From Cyclina sinensis (lineage: Eukaryota > Mollusca > Bivalvia > Venerida > Veneridae), in assembly GCA_012932295.1 (NCBI GenBank), contig JAAONU010000002.1:37817521-37881520 (forward strand): a DNA stretch of 64,000 bases, given 5' to 3'. Each line of letters opens with the position of its first letter. Within the stretch, counting starts at the first letter, position 1. The notes below the pieces were generated by a model. The model saw nothing but the letters and a program-made list of their open reading frames with translations, had not been told where the DNA came from and searched no databases. The position numbers were made by a program, and so were the translations under genes. Positions 14,032-27,400 of the stretch are shown piece by piece.

Positions 14032-15485
14032 CACATAGTGTTACATATTGTTCTTTTTCATTTTACTTTGTTTATAATATTACACTTACAAAGTAAGAAG
14101 TAATGCTCTTCTGTTAGAAAAAAGTCAATGTAATAAAATTTTGTTTGCATTACTTAAAAAAATTGCTCTTAAAAAATGAATTTAAGGTAAAACCTCTTTA
14201 AGCTTCTATATATACCTGTCTTTCTTATACAAGATTTTAAAGATGATTGGAAAACAAAAACATTGTCAGTCAGCAAGCTGTTTTTTTGCGTTGAAATTTT
14301 GTACCTCATACTTTATTACTTTGACATTTTCTTGTCATTATATAATTTATGTTTATTACCATGGAAATAAGTGGAGAAACTTTGGGAAAATATACTTGAA
14401 GCCATTGATTTATTCATTATCAACCTTTGAAGTTAGATCCGGTAACGCAACAGAATATTATTAAGAATAATAGGATTTTCAAAGTGTGATAGTATGAATT
14501 TATGTTAGGATCCTGAGGAGTCGAGAAGTCAGTGCATCCTATTTTGGAGTGTTATTGGTCTGTTTATTTCCATTATTTATCCAGAAAAGGAGTAAGTTCT
14601 TATTTTGACGTTATGGTACAATGTACTGTTTTTTTCTTTGGAATACAAAAAACATTGCATACATTTGTATTTTTAACTTATCAGTTTTATATATGTTTGT
14701 TTATATATTTTTTGCTTTTGTTTTAAAAAACTTGCCTTTGGTTACTAGTTTAGCCAAAAAATGAATGTCTTGGACTGTTTTCTCAACTTGCTAACTAGTC
14801 TCAAATGTTTACTGGAACGTAAGCATTTTTTTCATCAGTGAGCAGTCATGATTTCTTTTGTGCCTAAGTTGACTTAAGCTGTGAGTGTGCACCTGTGATT
14901 TAAATGTTTAGGCCTTAGCCATTGGTCCATTAAGATGTTTTGTCTTTGGAGTGTCTAACATAAGTTCAACATTATGGATAATTTTCAGGTCTCTGCATCA
15001 TCAGAAGCCCATGTTTTGTCTATTCTGTTTCACTGTATTATCAACCATGGGATTATTGGTTGTTAACATTTTCGTACTCTTGAATAATTAATAACGTACT
15101 GTCATTGGTTTCTGAATGATTTCTATTTGGCAGTCTCAGCTGATGAAATTACTAATACCAGTTATTTCACACCAAGTTTGGTTGCACCCAAGTTTAAAAT
15201 TCAATTTGAAGAAGTCTTGTAAAGTAACAAAACCCCCCGTATGACATTATGCCAAATGTCCATTGTCCAAAGTGAAGAGTATTTATTTGTCATGCAGAAT
15301 ATCATTGGACAAAGAGTTCTTTTCCATTGCTCATATGTACTTGTTAAAATGAGGAATCAGCAGTCAGTTACCCCTAAAGTACTTAATGTAGTTGTACAAC
15401 TGAATAAGTACCGTAGGTAACTGATGATGAGGTCACAATAGAGATCAAACAAATTAGTAACTAAACCTATTATTTTGAATTTCAG
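14032..15485. other. Upstream region of the phosphorylase-like gene
   Basis: No coding exon was found. The first coding exon at 15486 begins at a splice acceptor, so at least one untranslated exon and the promoter should lie here or further upstream. I could not identify a TATA box or CpG cluster. Confidence 0.5.
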
Positions 15486-15493
15486 ATCACAAG

Positions 15494-18400
15494 ATGGCTG
15501 ATGAAGAGGGTGAGTATTCCTGTTTATTTGCATGTTATGATCTCTTAGACAGCCTTTATTAACTTACTCTTTAGGTCAGTCCATGTCTGGTTAAAGTAAA
15601 ACTTGTAATCTGCTTGATCACAGTTGGAGTAATCTTTCCAGGTCTGCACCATATTGATTCTCAGTCTGAGATACTCAAAAACAAAAATAATATTTTCAAG
15701 TCACATTTATGCTGTCAACATTTTTAAAGTTTGATACATGTATAAAAACAACCACTTACTACTGGCCTGTCTGAGAAAATAGTTGTTCTTGTTCTAGGAA
15801 AAAGGGGTCTAGTTTTGGTAAATCCTTAGGAACAACTTTAGTGCAATCCACTCTGCCTGCATGGAAATGGGTTTTAATTGGAGAACCTGAAACTGAGCAT
15901 AAGGAAAACCAGACCAAACAATTATCTTGTAGAAGCACTAGAATTTAGTGGGAGAAGAGAATATAACACCAAAGGCACTATACAAACTATACAGTTTATA
16001 ATATACAGTTTATAATATATAGTTTATAATACAGAATAAACAAGTTGAAGTTTGAACTACGAGTTTTTCTCTTTACAAAGAAAAATCTTCAAAGTTTTGT
16101 TTGTTAGTATTATGATACAATGTATACTTTATTGAATCATAAACAGAAAGTACATGTGATTGTATAAAACAATGGCAGGGAATCAGCTGTTATTATTATA
16201 AATAGTAACAGACTTCCCACAGGGACTCATGTATTTTTTAACACTTGTTTGTGATTAGTAGTATCTTCTGATAATTTGTTCAAGAAAAAAAAAACAGGCT
16301 TGCTTAAGCAGATATTGCACAGGGAAAAATAAACTTTATAATTATTGTGACTGAGCAGATTTAATATGGCCAGGGGCACTTGGGTATGGGAAATGGGATT
16401 TGAGTAGTCTGGTTATTACGTTGGTCCTTAAATTTGTGGTACGGGTCTTGTGCTCTCACTTGAAAACCCTAAGAAAATTAACCTTGCTTAGTCTGGAGTG
16501 CTTAGTCTGGAGTGCATACATCAGTGTATTTGGTAAAAAAGTTATTTGTGACAAGATTTATGTACTGAGTAGAGGTTACAAAGTAATCATTTTAAACTGC
16601 CAATTTTAGGTAATACTAGGATATACTCGGATTTCAATGTCCAGTTTGCAGAGACTTTAATACTGAATATTTGTATTTCAGAAATAATCATGACCCCTAC
16701 TAAGAAGGGGAAAGCCACTCACATTCGGATAGAGAGAAAGAGAAGACTGAACTTAGACAATGGTGAGGCTGAGCAGAGGCACCATGTAGCTGGAGGGGAA
16801 CACAAGGGTTTGGTCATCAACAAGTCTTCACAAGGTACATACACTTGTATAGTAGTGTTGACATTATGACATTATGGTTTTTTAGCTCACCTGTCACGTA
16901 GTGACAGAGTGAGCTTTTCTGATCACCTTTTGTCCGTCGTCCGTCCGTCCGTCCGTCCACAATTAGTTCGTTAACACTCTAGTGGTCACATTTTTGCCTC
17001 AATTGTCATGAAACTTGGTCAGGATGTTTGTCTCATTAATATCTCGGACGAGTTCGAACATGGGTTATCAGGGTTGGAAAACTAGGTCACAGAGCCCAAA
17101 TATAGAAAAACCTTGTTAACACTCAAGAGGCTACTTTTTCAGTCCAAATATCCTGGAAATTTGTCAGAAAGGTTCTATCGATGATTTCTAGCTCAGGTTC
17201 AAATATGGGTCATCTGGGTTCAAAAACTAGGTCACGGAGCCCAAAAATAGAAAAATCTTGTTAACACTCTAGAGATTACATTTTCAGCCCAAATAATCTG
17301 GAAATTTGTCAGAAAGGTTGCTTTGACGATTTCTATGTCAAATTCAAATATGGGTCATCTGGGGTCAAAAACTAGGTCACAGAGCCTAAATATTGAAAAA
17401 CCTTGTTAACACTCTAGAGGTAACATTTTTAGACCAAATAATCTGGAAATTTGTCAAGAAGGTTCTATTGATGATTTCTAGCTGAAGTTCAAATATGGGT
17501 CATCTGGGTTCAAAAACTAGGTCACAGAGCCCAAAAATAGAAAAATCTAGTTGACACTCTAGAGGTTACATTTTCAGCCCAAGTAATCTGAAAATTTGTC
17601 AGAAAGGTTGCTTTGATGATTTCTAGCTCAAGTTGGAGTATGGGTCATCTCGGGTCAAAAACTAGGTCACAGAGCCCAAATATGGAAAGACCTTGTTAAC
17701 ACTCTAGAGGTAACATTTTAATTCCAAATAACCTGGAAATTTGTCAGAAAGCTTAATTCTATGGTTTCTAGCTCAGGTTTGAATATGGGTCATCTGGAGT
17801 CGAAAACTAGGTCACAGAGCCCAAATATCGAAAAACTTTGTAAACACTCTTGAGGCTACATTTTCAGTCCAAATGTCCTGGAAATTTGTCAGAAAGGTTG
17901 TTTTGATGATTTGTAGCTCAAGTTTGGATATGGGTTATCTGGGGTCAAAAACTAGGTCACAGAGCCTAAATATCGAAAAACCTTGTTAACACTCTAGAGG
18001 CTACTTTTTCAGTCCAAATATCCTGGGAATTTGTCAGAGAGATTGTTTCGATAATTTCCAGCTCAAGTTCAAATATGGGACATCTAGGTTAAAAGACTAG
18101 GTCATAGAGCCCAAATATGGAAAAACCTTGTTAACACTCTAGAGGTAACATTTTCAGTACAAATAACCTTGAAATTTGTCAAAGAGATTGTTTCAATAAT
18201 TTCTAGGTCAAGTTTGAATATGGGTCATCTGGGGTCAATTAACCAGGTAAATAGCAACTTTGTTAAAAGCAGTCATTCTCAGGTGAGCGATACAGGGCCA
18301 TTATGGCCCTCTTGTGATGGATATTGATCATACATTACAGCATTTATCAAATTGATTTTGTATAAATACCTTAAAAAATGAGTAAACATTTTGTATTCTT

Positions 18401-21400
18401 AGCTGCTGAAGTGAAAAAAAAGCTTAGTTTAAAATAAACAGTAACTGTTGCTCTTGGCAGTTTCATTGCTACTGGTAATTATTTAACTGAGTGGCATATT
18501 CACATCATAACAGTCGACAATAACACTGCTTTACAATTCTTAATTGATAAAAACTCTGGGGAATACATCTCTATGGTATTCAGGTGCACATATAACCATT
18601 TACCATTATTTAACTCTCTGGATGCTCACCAGCTTGCCTAAAGAGATCAAGCCTCTGATTGAACCTTACCTTTGACATCCAGCTCAGTGACGGATGCCTT
18701 AACCACTAAGTAGTGGAGAGGGAATAATGATTGTTCTGCTTATTTCAAAAGTTGCGGGCACATATCCCTTTGCTTAGCTTCATTGACGTGTACTGAATAG
18801 TTAAATCATAGTTTTAATGTATAACAGGGGAAAATGAAGAAGACCTTGGCAAGCCACAAGTACAGCTTGGTTTCACCTGTTTCCTTGTAGATGTGAAAAC
18901 AGGCAAGAATGTTGTGGTATGTATTGGACATCTTATATTATTTTTCTGACCCTTGTTGATTGTGATGTATTCATTTCGATAGTGTTCAAACTCTCTGAGT
19001 CTGTGTCATCTGTGCTTATATACAGAAACAGACCTGACTGACTGATATTTGGGTACATACTTATTATATCAAGCATGGATTTATTCTACCATTCCATGTG
19101 CCATTTGTAGCAGATGCTGTTGTAATTGGCTTTGGTTGAACTTCTATACTTGCTACTTCTTCAGTGCAGCTGCCCTTTGTAAATAAGGTGTTTAAATCAT
19201 GTAACAGGTTCACTAAATGCATCAGACATGGATTTGATTACTTTGAAAAATAATCGATTAATAATTGATTATTTAGCCAAATATGGATCGATTAATCGAT
19301 TATTAATTGATTAAATTGCTAAAAACCAGTAATCGATTAAATTATTAATCATAAAACTAAAGTAATCATGATTAATGATTATTTTCGAAGAAACACAGAA
19401 ACATGAAATACATGTATTTACACATTTTTTAATAAACTATGTATTTAACAGGAGCATTCAAATATGCTTGTTGCATTTGATCATCATTAGTCTTTCAAAA
19501 GTAGTATCACTTAATCTGCAAATTTGTTTTAAACATTCCCAGAGATAAATGAGCCACAATGTTTGCACTCTGCTTTAACAGTGCCTTCAGTAGGTACATT
19601 ATCCGGAAATTTAAAATGTTTTCTTGCAGCCATGTTGAAAATTCTGACCTGCACTGGGTCTTATTTCACAATGTTTCATGAATCACATGCAGTCAGTTTT
19701 ATATTCATACTGAGCAGATGGATTATAAAGGGATGATTTGTTTTAATATCAAAACTGAAAAAATATGTCTGAGCAAAGATGATTTAGCATGGGCAGAACT
19801 TAGTTAAAGGGCAATTATCATATTCAATAATATGGAGTATAATAGTGACTATTTTATTTGCTTACATACAAGTAACTAGCCAGTTTATCCCCACATTAAC
19901 TGATTATCTATAAAACCAAATTACAATGGTCTGTGCCCTCTGGCTTAGGCATGCTTTGTATACAAGTGATAATTGACTTCTTTTCATCTTTTGTTATGAC
20001 CCTAATACCAAGATTTTGTTATTTCTCAAACTTTGTCATCAATTTTCTTAAGCTCTTGACCATAAAAAAGTAATTTTATTTTAATCATTAAACAATCATG
20101 ATTACTGCCCTTTTTTTTACAATAATCGATTAAATTATTAATCATTAATCATAAAAATGCTTGATTAATGATTATTGATGATTATCTAAAAATATTAATC
20201 AATTAATAATCGATTAAATTACTTTAATCGATTAATCCATGTCTGAAATGCATTATTTAAAAAAAAAAACAGATTTTATGTTGTTAAAGGTGTTCAAATG
20301 TTTGTAGTGTATAACTCTCAGTTCTGTTTATTGTGTCAAGTAAAATGAGAAAAATATATAACAACTTAGACAAGTGTGTGGTATTGTAAGGAATAGCACA
20401 CATCACTAGAAACCTCAAGGCAAAATAGGGTCATCTCTGTCATCGTGAATCATTAAATGAACAGCGGCCCTCGGTTCACTTTCAGTCCTTCAGCATAAGT
20501 AGCTGATTGACTGGCCACTAAAATAACTGGAGACCTTCAGTAGTGTGTATTATTTTGATTCCACATCCAATCAGATTGATCCTGCCTTAAATGCTTGATA
20601 AGGCCTGATCTCGGAAAGTCACATTTTAAAAATTTTCTTTTCATTTGAAGGATAGTTTTACCTAACTTGTTGTTAAGGTGTTATGTAAATTTAGAACTTA
20701 CGAGATTTTCCTTTATGTAAAGAATACATAAAATTTTTCTTTAAGTAAGGTTGATGGAAACTGATGCTTAAGGCTTAACCTTTTTTGTCATGTTGACAGG
20801 AAAGCCGTAAGTTGAAGTTCTGGTATGTTGATACAGCAGATTACTTAGACCAGGTCACAACTGGATTTAACTTCTTCAGAGAACTTCTAAAACCTGAGAA
20901 CTTTCCAAAAGGTTTGGTTTTTGTTTCTTACCTTGTGAGATTTTGTTACCTCTGATAAAAGTTTGCAGGTGTCTTGATGATTGATGTCTGCCATGTTGTT
21001 GATATTCAACAATATTGATTAAATCACTTATATAATACATATGATGTTCCTACTCTTGGGCATCACATAATTTGTTGTTGACTTTATTTTGTAACAGTAG
21101 TATTTTACCAGAAAAAATAAATCTAAGTAGTTGAATTTTTCATAAAATCAGACATGTCATTTTGGAATAAATATTGCTGGAAGTTGTAAAACTAGGATTC
21201 ATTTTAAAATAATTGTAGAAATTTTAGCCAAATGCTATTTTGGCCGATGCTAACATAGCAGTGTTATAGGTATACAATATGAGATTATTCAAACCAATGA
21301 GGGAGTTGATCTTTGTTTATATTGTATCTTGTCTTATACTGAAGGGACAAAATATGTTTTATTGTTCATCATCGATTTTTTTTGTTGCAAGTCACTGACT

Positions 21401-24400
21401 GGATTGCCAAATTTTCTATGGCACATTTAAATGAATTTGGTCAAAATATCTTTATATATATGTATTTTTTTTCAACAGACTATGTTGGTTTTATTCGAAA
21501 GTGTATGAAGCAGATGCAGAAACCAGAATATAGCCTTGCCCGCAAAATCAATATAGAAATAGAACAAGTGGACGATGAATCCGGTGAACTAAATCCGATG
21601 TATGGTATGTATTTTTGCTGTACAATATATACTGTCTTGTTGCTATGGTAAAAGTAGCCTAGTATATGGCTGCTTTGAGAAAATTGTTGTTGTTGGGGGG
21701 AAAAAGATTTTGAAGTGGTTCTTGTTTAATAAAAGAAGGATGATTTTTTAGATTGAAAGGATCATTAACTTAGAGATTATTTTCAACTTCATTTTCTTTA
21801 TTAATTTCTGTGGTTGTCACAGAAAAATACAAAAGCTATTTTGAAAAGTCAAAAAGTTACAACACTATAAAAAATGTTGCTATTTAGTTTAGTAGTAAAA
21901 TGCTCATATAAGTTAAGGGTCACAAAAGTTTTTCATAGCAAGTTGTTCTACTGGTGACTTGTTCCAAGATTTAAATATTTAAATCACTTATACATAAATT
22001 TAAATTTAAATTAGCACTTGACAGATTGGGATGTCATCAGCATATTCATATGTAATTATGCTTCAATAATTGAGGTTTTTTAATCTAGGACGTAGAATTT
22101 GGTTTCTTATTTGTTATCAAATGTAACCTCTACTGAGTGGTTTTGAGAAAAAATTTGCAACAACAACAACAGACAAGCTGTCTTTGAGGGTAAATCAGAA
22201 TAAAATCTATGCAGGAGAAGGTACTAAATGAGTTCTTCTGATATTATGATTTATTGTTTATTAGACTCTCCTATTGATGAAAATGGATTTGGTAGGGTTT
22301 TTTTTTTCTCAACATGAATGCTTCAAGTACAGTGACTTTGTAACCTGGCGTGCTTTGAATTCATTTCCATTTCCTATGTTTATATCTATAGACTTTCTGT
22401 TAAAAGCATGATGTCAACAGTCAAGTACAGACTGTTTTGAAAACCATTGTCTATATACATGTATATAAGTATGTGATTGTGTCATGTGATTGTTGCTTGC
22501 ATCATTAAGGAATCTCTTTTGTCTTGTTTGTCCTGTAAAAAAAAACATTCTAGTCATCTTGAATCACTCACATTCCATCTTTTCTTTTCATGTTTGTATG
22601 GTTTCTTCATTCATATATACATGCCAGAATTAGTTAATGAGATGATGCAGAACTGTAATGAATCCAAAGTTCAGACTTACTGTATGGCTTGTAATTTAGA
22701 TTTAAACTTTTATCTGCTTTATGGCATTGTGTGCCTTTGCGACCAGCGCAGACCATGTTCAGCCTGTGTATTTGTGCAATCTGATCATGATCTGCACTGT
22801 CTGTCATTCAGACATCATGTTTTCAAGTGAACCCTCCCTATTAATGACAAATTGGTTCATCCAAATTGAATGATGGACAAGTCCATTTCAGAAATTCAGC
22901 TGGATAAGGGTTAAACAATACAAAAGATAGTCATGGGTAGTGTCTGTCTCAAGGCTGTATTTGGGACAAAAAGTTATTATGCTTAAAGAAAAAAAAAAGA
23001 ATTTGTATAGTTCTTGTTGGTACATAGAACAAAATCATATTTTTTTAATGATAAAATAATTTCAAAAGCCATGCTTGCTTTCTATAAATCTTCATAAGAG
23101 ACTGCAAGTTGTTGTTGTTCAAGTATTTTACATTATGTGATGTTATAATCTTGCTTTATATAATCCAGCAACAAATAAGCATAGATATTTTGCCATTTTA
23201 TAGTCCTTACAAATCTTTATTATTCACATCTGAAACAAAACCTTGATTTATTGCATTTTATTGCAGCACTTTTTCTAAAGTTTCATGTTTATATTCACTT
23301 GTTGTTTGATAACACATAAACTAACTAGATAAGTTCTTCATGATTCATATGTTCATAGAATTTTCATGCAATAATCATGTAGCTTTCACTTATTTCTGCT
23401 GTCCGTAGGAAAGGGTTTAACTGCTGGTGAGTTGATGGGTGAGTATTGGGTAAAAGTCTGTTTGTTACCTGGTTTTTTATTGGCTAAACCAATTGTTCCT
23501 AGTTTGTTAGATTAACAGTTGTTGACTTCACAAATTATACAAAGTTTGTAAGGTCAATTCTTGTTGGTCTAACATAAAGTTGTTAGTTTGTTAGACCTGT
23601 TGTGACTTGCTAAATTGTTACAGTTTCAGATTTACAGGTGTTGTGATTAATTACAGTTTAAGTTTGAATTTAGCAGTTTTACATCTATAGGTAGATTACA
23701 TCCCTGATGTGTTGTACCAGAGACATAGTCTCTGGTTGTACAGACATGATTTGTAGTTGCCTCTGATAAAAGCGTCTACTGAAATGAGTAAGAGAGAACT
23801 GTTAAACTACGTCAACACAAAGACCATTTTGAGGGGTCAGTGAAAAAAATGATGTAACTTACTACATATATAAATCTACCTTAAATGTAGAACTGCTAAA
23901 ATTCTACCCAGTTCATAACCCCCAGAATAACTTGTTCTATGAATTTTGAGACTGGCAGAAATTCCATTGTTTTGTGGTTATAGGTTTGCATCCCCATTTA
24001 TTTAACAGCTGTGATATGTTGACCGTATCCCTTTTAAATAATAATGTTGAATTCTTAACTTCTGTTTAAACATCATGAATGAAATTTTTTTTTATTTTTT
24101 ATTTTGATAGAGTGAAATGTATGAATGATTTCAATTTCATTAAACATGTATAGGGTGTGACTTACCATTTGATAGACATGGATCTTTAAGAAACCACATT
24201 ATCAGAAGTGTGCTTCCTGATTTCTCATCTGTTTTACTGGTGGTTGTAAGCAGTAAATGTTTTAGAAAACTTTTAATAGAATAAAGCTAGTACCATCTGT
24301 AAAATACTCAATGTTTCAGAGTGACTGTTGTGTTTAGTTTGACACATGTATTTTGATTTCTTTTATCTTGTACCAGTGTTCAAGATATTTTTGTATACCA

Positions 24401-27400
24401 GTTATCATGTTACAGATTTTCATTCATTTACATAATTGTAGTTTGAAAGTAAAAAGACACATCTGTTTTTTCCATTGTATTAGTTAAATGGCTTCATTTA
24501 TTTACCATTTTCATTTTACATGTGCATGAAAGTAAGAGTTTGTGTTTGTATAAATATTTTCATGAACATAATTAATTTCTTCCTGTATTTTGCATAATGC
24601 AGACAAGGATGAAATGGAATTCATTTACCAGTGAATTCTTTGCTAGAAACTTGGTAGGGTGATCAGATGGTCATGAAATTTAGTCCTGCATCAAACATTT
24701 AGTTAAATTACAAGAACCCTTGTGGAATACTTTTTAACAGCTGTCATACTGTTATAAACAGAGTAAACCAGTAAACTTCCTGTCTATGAGGAAATTTAAC
24801 ATGAGACTTAGGAAGAGACAAGAAAGTTGTTATTTAGTGTAGCTAAATGTTGTAGAAATATGTTAGTTTGACTGTCTTCAGTTGTTTAAAGGATGCATGT
24901 TGAAACTTAGGAGGTCAAGGGTGTAGTCAGTTTTGTGAAATTAAAGGTGTCACATAATGTTAAGAAAATATCGCTGTATCATTTAAGAGAACTACAACAA
25001 AAATCCAGCTCATAGACTTTACAGCTCATGGTATAAGGAGTTACAGCTAAGTTACATCTTCGAAAAAATTCTAAAGTTACTAGGTAGCTCAGTTTATAAG
25101 TATCTATCCATTCAAGAAAATTCCTTGGTAATAGGCCATATTTGGTTACAGCTGATCTTTACTGACTCTTAGACAGTGGCATAAAATTCGCCAGTTAATT
25201 CTGAATTACATAAGTTCTGTGTGTGTTTGTGTGTGATATAGTAAGAATACCATCTGTCTCAACTACAATGATTTCTTACCATTGAGCTTAAATCTGTTAA
25301 AAACAAAATATTGCTCTTGCAACTGATAGGTTCAACACTTTCAGCTCTATAGACTTTCAAAAATCAACAATTTTGAAGTGGAACTACATGACTCTGTATG
25401 AAAGTGGTATGCGTGTGTTATCACTCTGATTATCTGCATATGTACAAACATGCATACAGTTAATTTGTTGTTGCACTACTTGTTTTTTGGTGACATTAAT
25501 TAGCATTTAGTGAGAGACCATATACAGGGTAACTGTACTTACAGTTTTGTATTCTATTTTTGCAGGAATTACAAAACAAGATATGCGACCATGGGAGGAA
25601 ATTGTACGTGAGAAACTGCTTTCAGTCCTTGAGTCTGCCTATCCTAACATACTTGCAGTTGAAGATCTTTGCAGGTACGATTATCAAAGGCTTATAAGTC
25701 CCTTACTTTTGGTATTGGCTTTATGTATCTTAAAGTGTTACATAGATAAACTAAGTGTTTACAGCTTCATTGGTTCAGTGTTAATATATATAGTCACTTA
25801 CTTAAACACTTCTAGTATTTCTCAATGATTGCAGTAGAAGACAGAAGAATTTGAGCTCTAACTGAGATAAAAACATTGGAACTCTCTTACCTCCCTGGGT
25901 TTATATTGAGATTAAAGGGTTTGAGCCTTTTAACATTCCTTATAAAATGATTAAAGCCCTCTTACCTCCCTGACTATACTGAAATAAACATATTTACCCC
26001 AGTTACCATACTGACTGTATGAAAAAGTAAAACAAAACAGAACTAAAAAGAAATTAATTGATCCCTACATAATGAAGTCAATAGTTAAAATTTGTTGCTG
26101 TTTCCAGCTAAGAATCAGAATCTAGCACACAGTATGGTATGGTTTGCTGGAGCATGTCAAATAATTATGATTAATAAGTTCATGCACAAGAAAACATTTT
26201 CAAAGGAAAAATCATTCCTTCACATAAGTCTTAAATAGTTTTTATAAAAAAACCTTTTATTAATAGATAGATCAATGCTGTGTGCTTTTAACAAGCTATT
26301 TGTAAAGTTTACTACAAATAATTTATTGTTTATGAACCAATATTACAGGTTAGTTCAGGCTGAGGAAGCTGTTGTATTGGAGCAGCTGGCAGAACTACAG
26401 AGGAAAGATCTGATCAGAGCTTTAGATAGTGGAGGATTTGTTAGGCATGTCTTAGATGTCAAAACAGGTACATAAACTAGGAGTTCCTCTGTGTAAAATG
26501 TTAAGAAAAAATGTGAAAGGAAGAGTTTCAGTGATTTAAGATAAATATATTACCATGCCATTTTTTAACTAAAAAGATATTAGTTCACATTTGTATATTA
26601 AGAACATTTGGATTAAGGCTATGATCTTAAGTATGGTTTAGTTGAGAGTAAGTAAAAGACTCATCTTTGATAAATACTAGTTTGGTTTGATATTGCTGAT
26701 GTTTTTGGGCAAGAAACAATTGTTTAACACAACAGCTGGAAATTTATCATCTTTGTTGCATTCTGTAACATGCATCATGAAAATTTCAGGGATTTTTAAA
26801 GGAAAAGCATGATTTTCAAGAGAAACTCAGATAAATTAATATGTGACCTAAAATATATCTTCAATTGGCAAAATATAAACAAATTTAAAGGATGGTGTGA
26901 TTTCGTCATGTAATTATTATTTGAGAAATAGTAAGATTTAGTCAATGTAATTGTTTAATATTTTACAGAGGTACAGGAAGTTAAGCAGATGATGACTGTG
27001 TCAGCCAGCCAGCAACCAACTATAGCCATCATTACAGCAAACTACTGTGATAAACTGGCTGTAGATGCTATGATGGAAAATAAAACTACCTATGTGAAAT
27101 TTAAAACTGGAGGTCAGTGCCAGTTTCCTGTTCTATATGAATTTACTCTTTTTAGCTCACCTGAGTGGTCAAGGGTGAGGTAATGGGGTAGGTGACTGTC
27201 CATCATCTATTGTTGTCCTTCAGCTGTTGTCCATCATCAGCTTTTTCCTTCAAGCGACATCTCTTAAACCAAAGGGCTAATTTTAACCAAACTTCAAAGG
27301 AATGTTACTTAGTTGGTCCTTAATTGGTTCTCTAAAAGAACATGCACGAAATGAAAATTATATTCTCAAGAATAAGCAGTAATGCTGGATTATTTTAAAG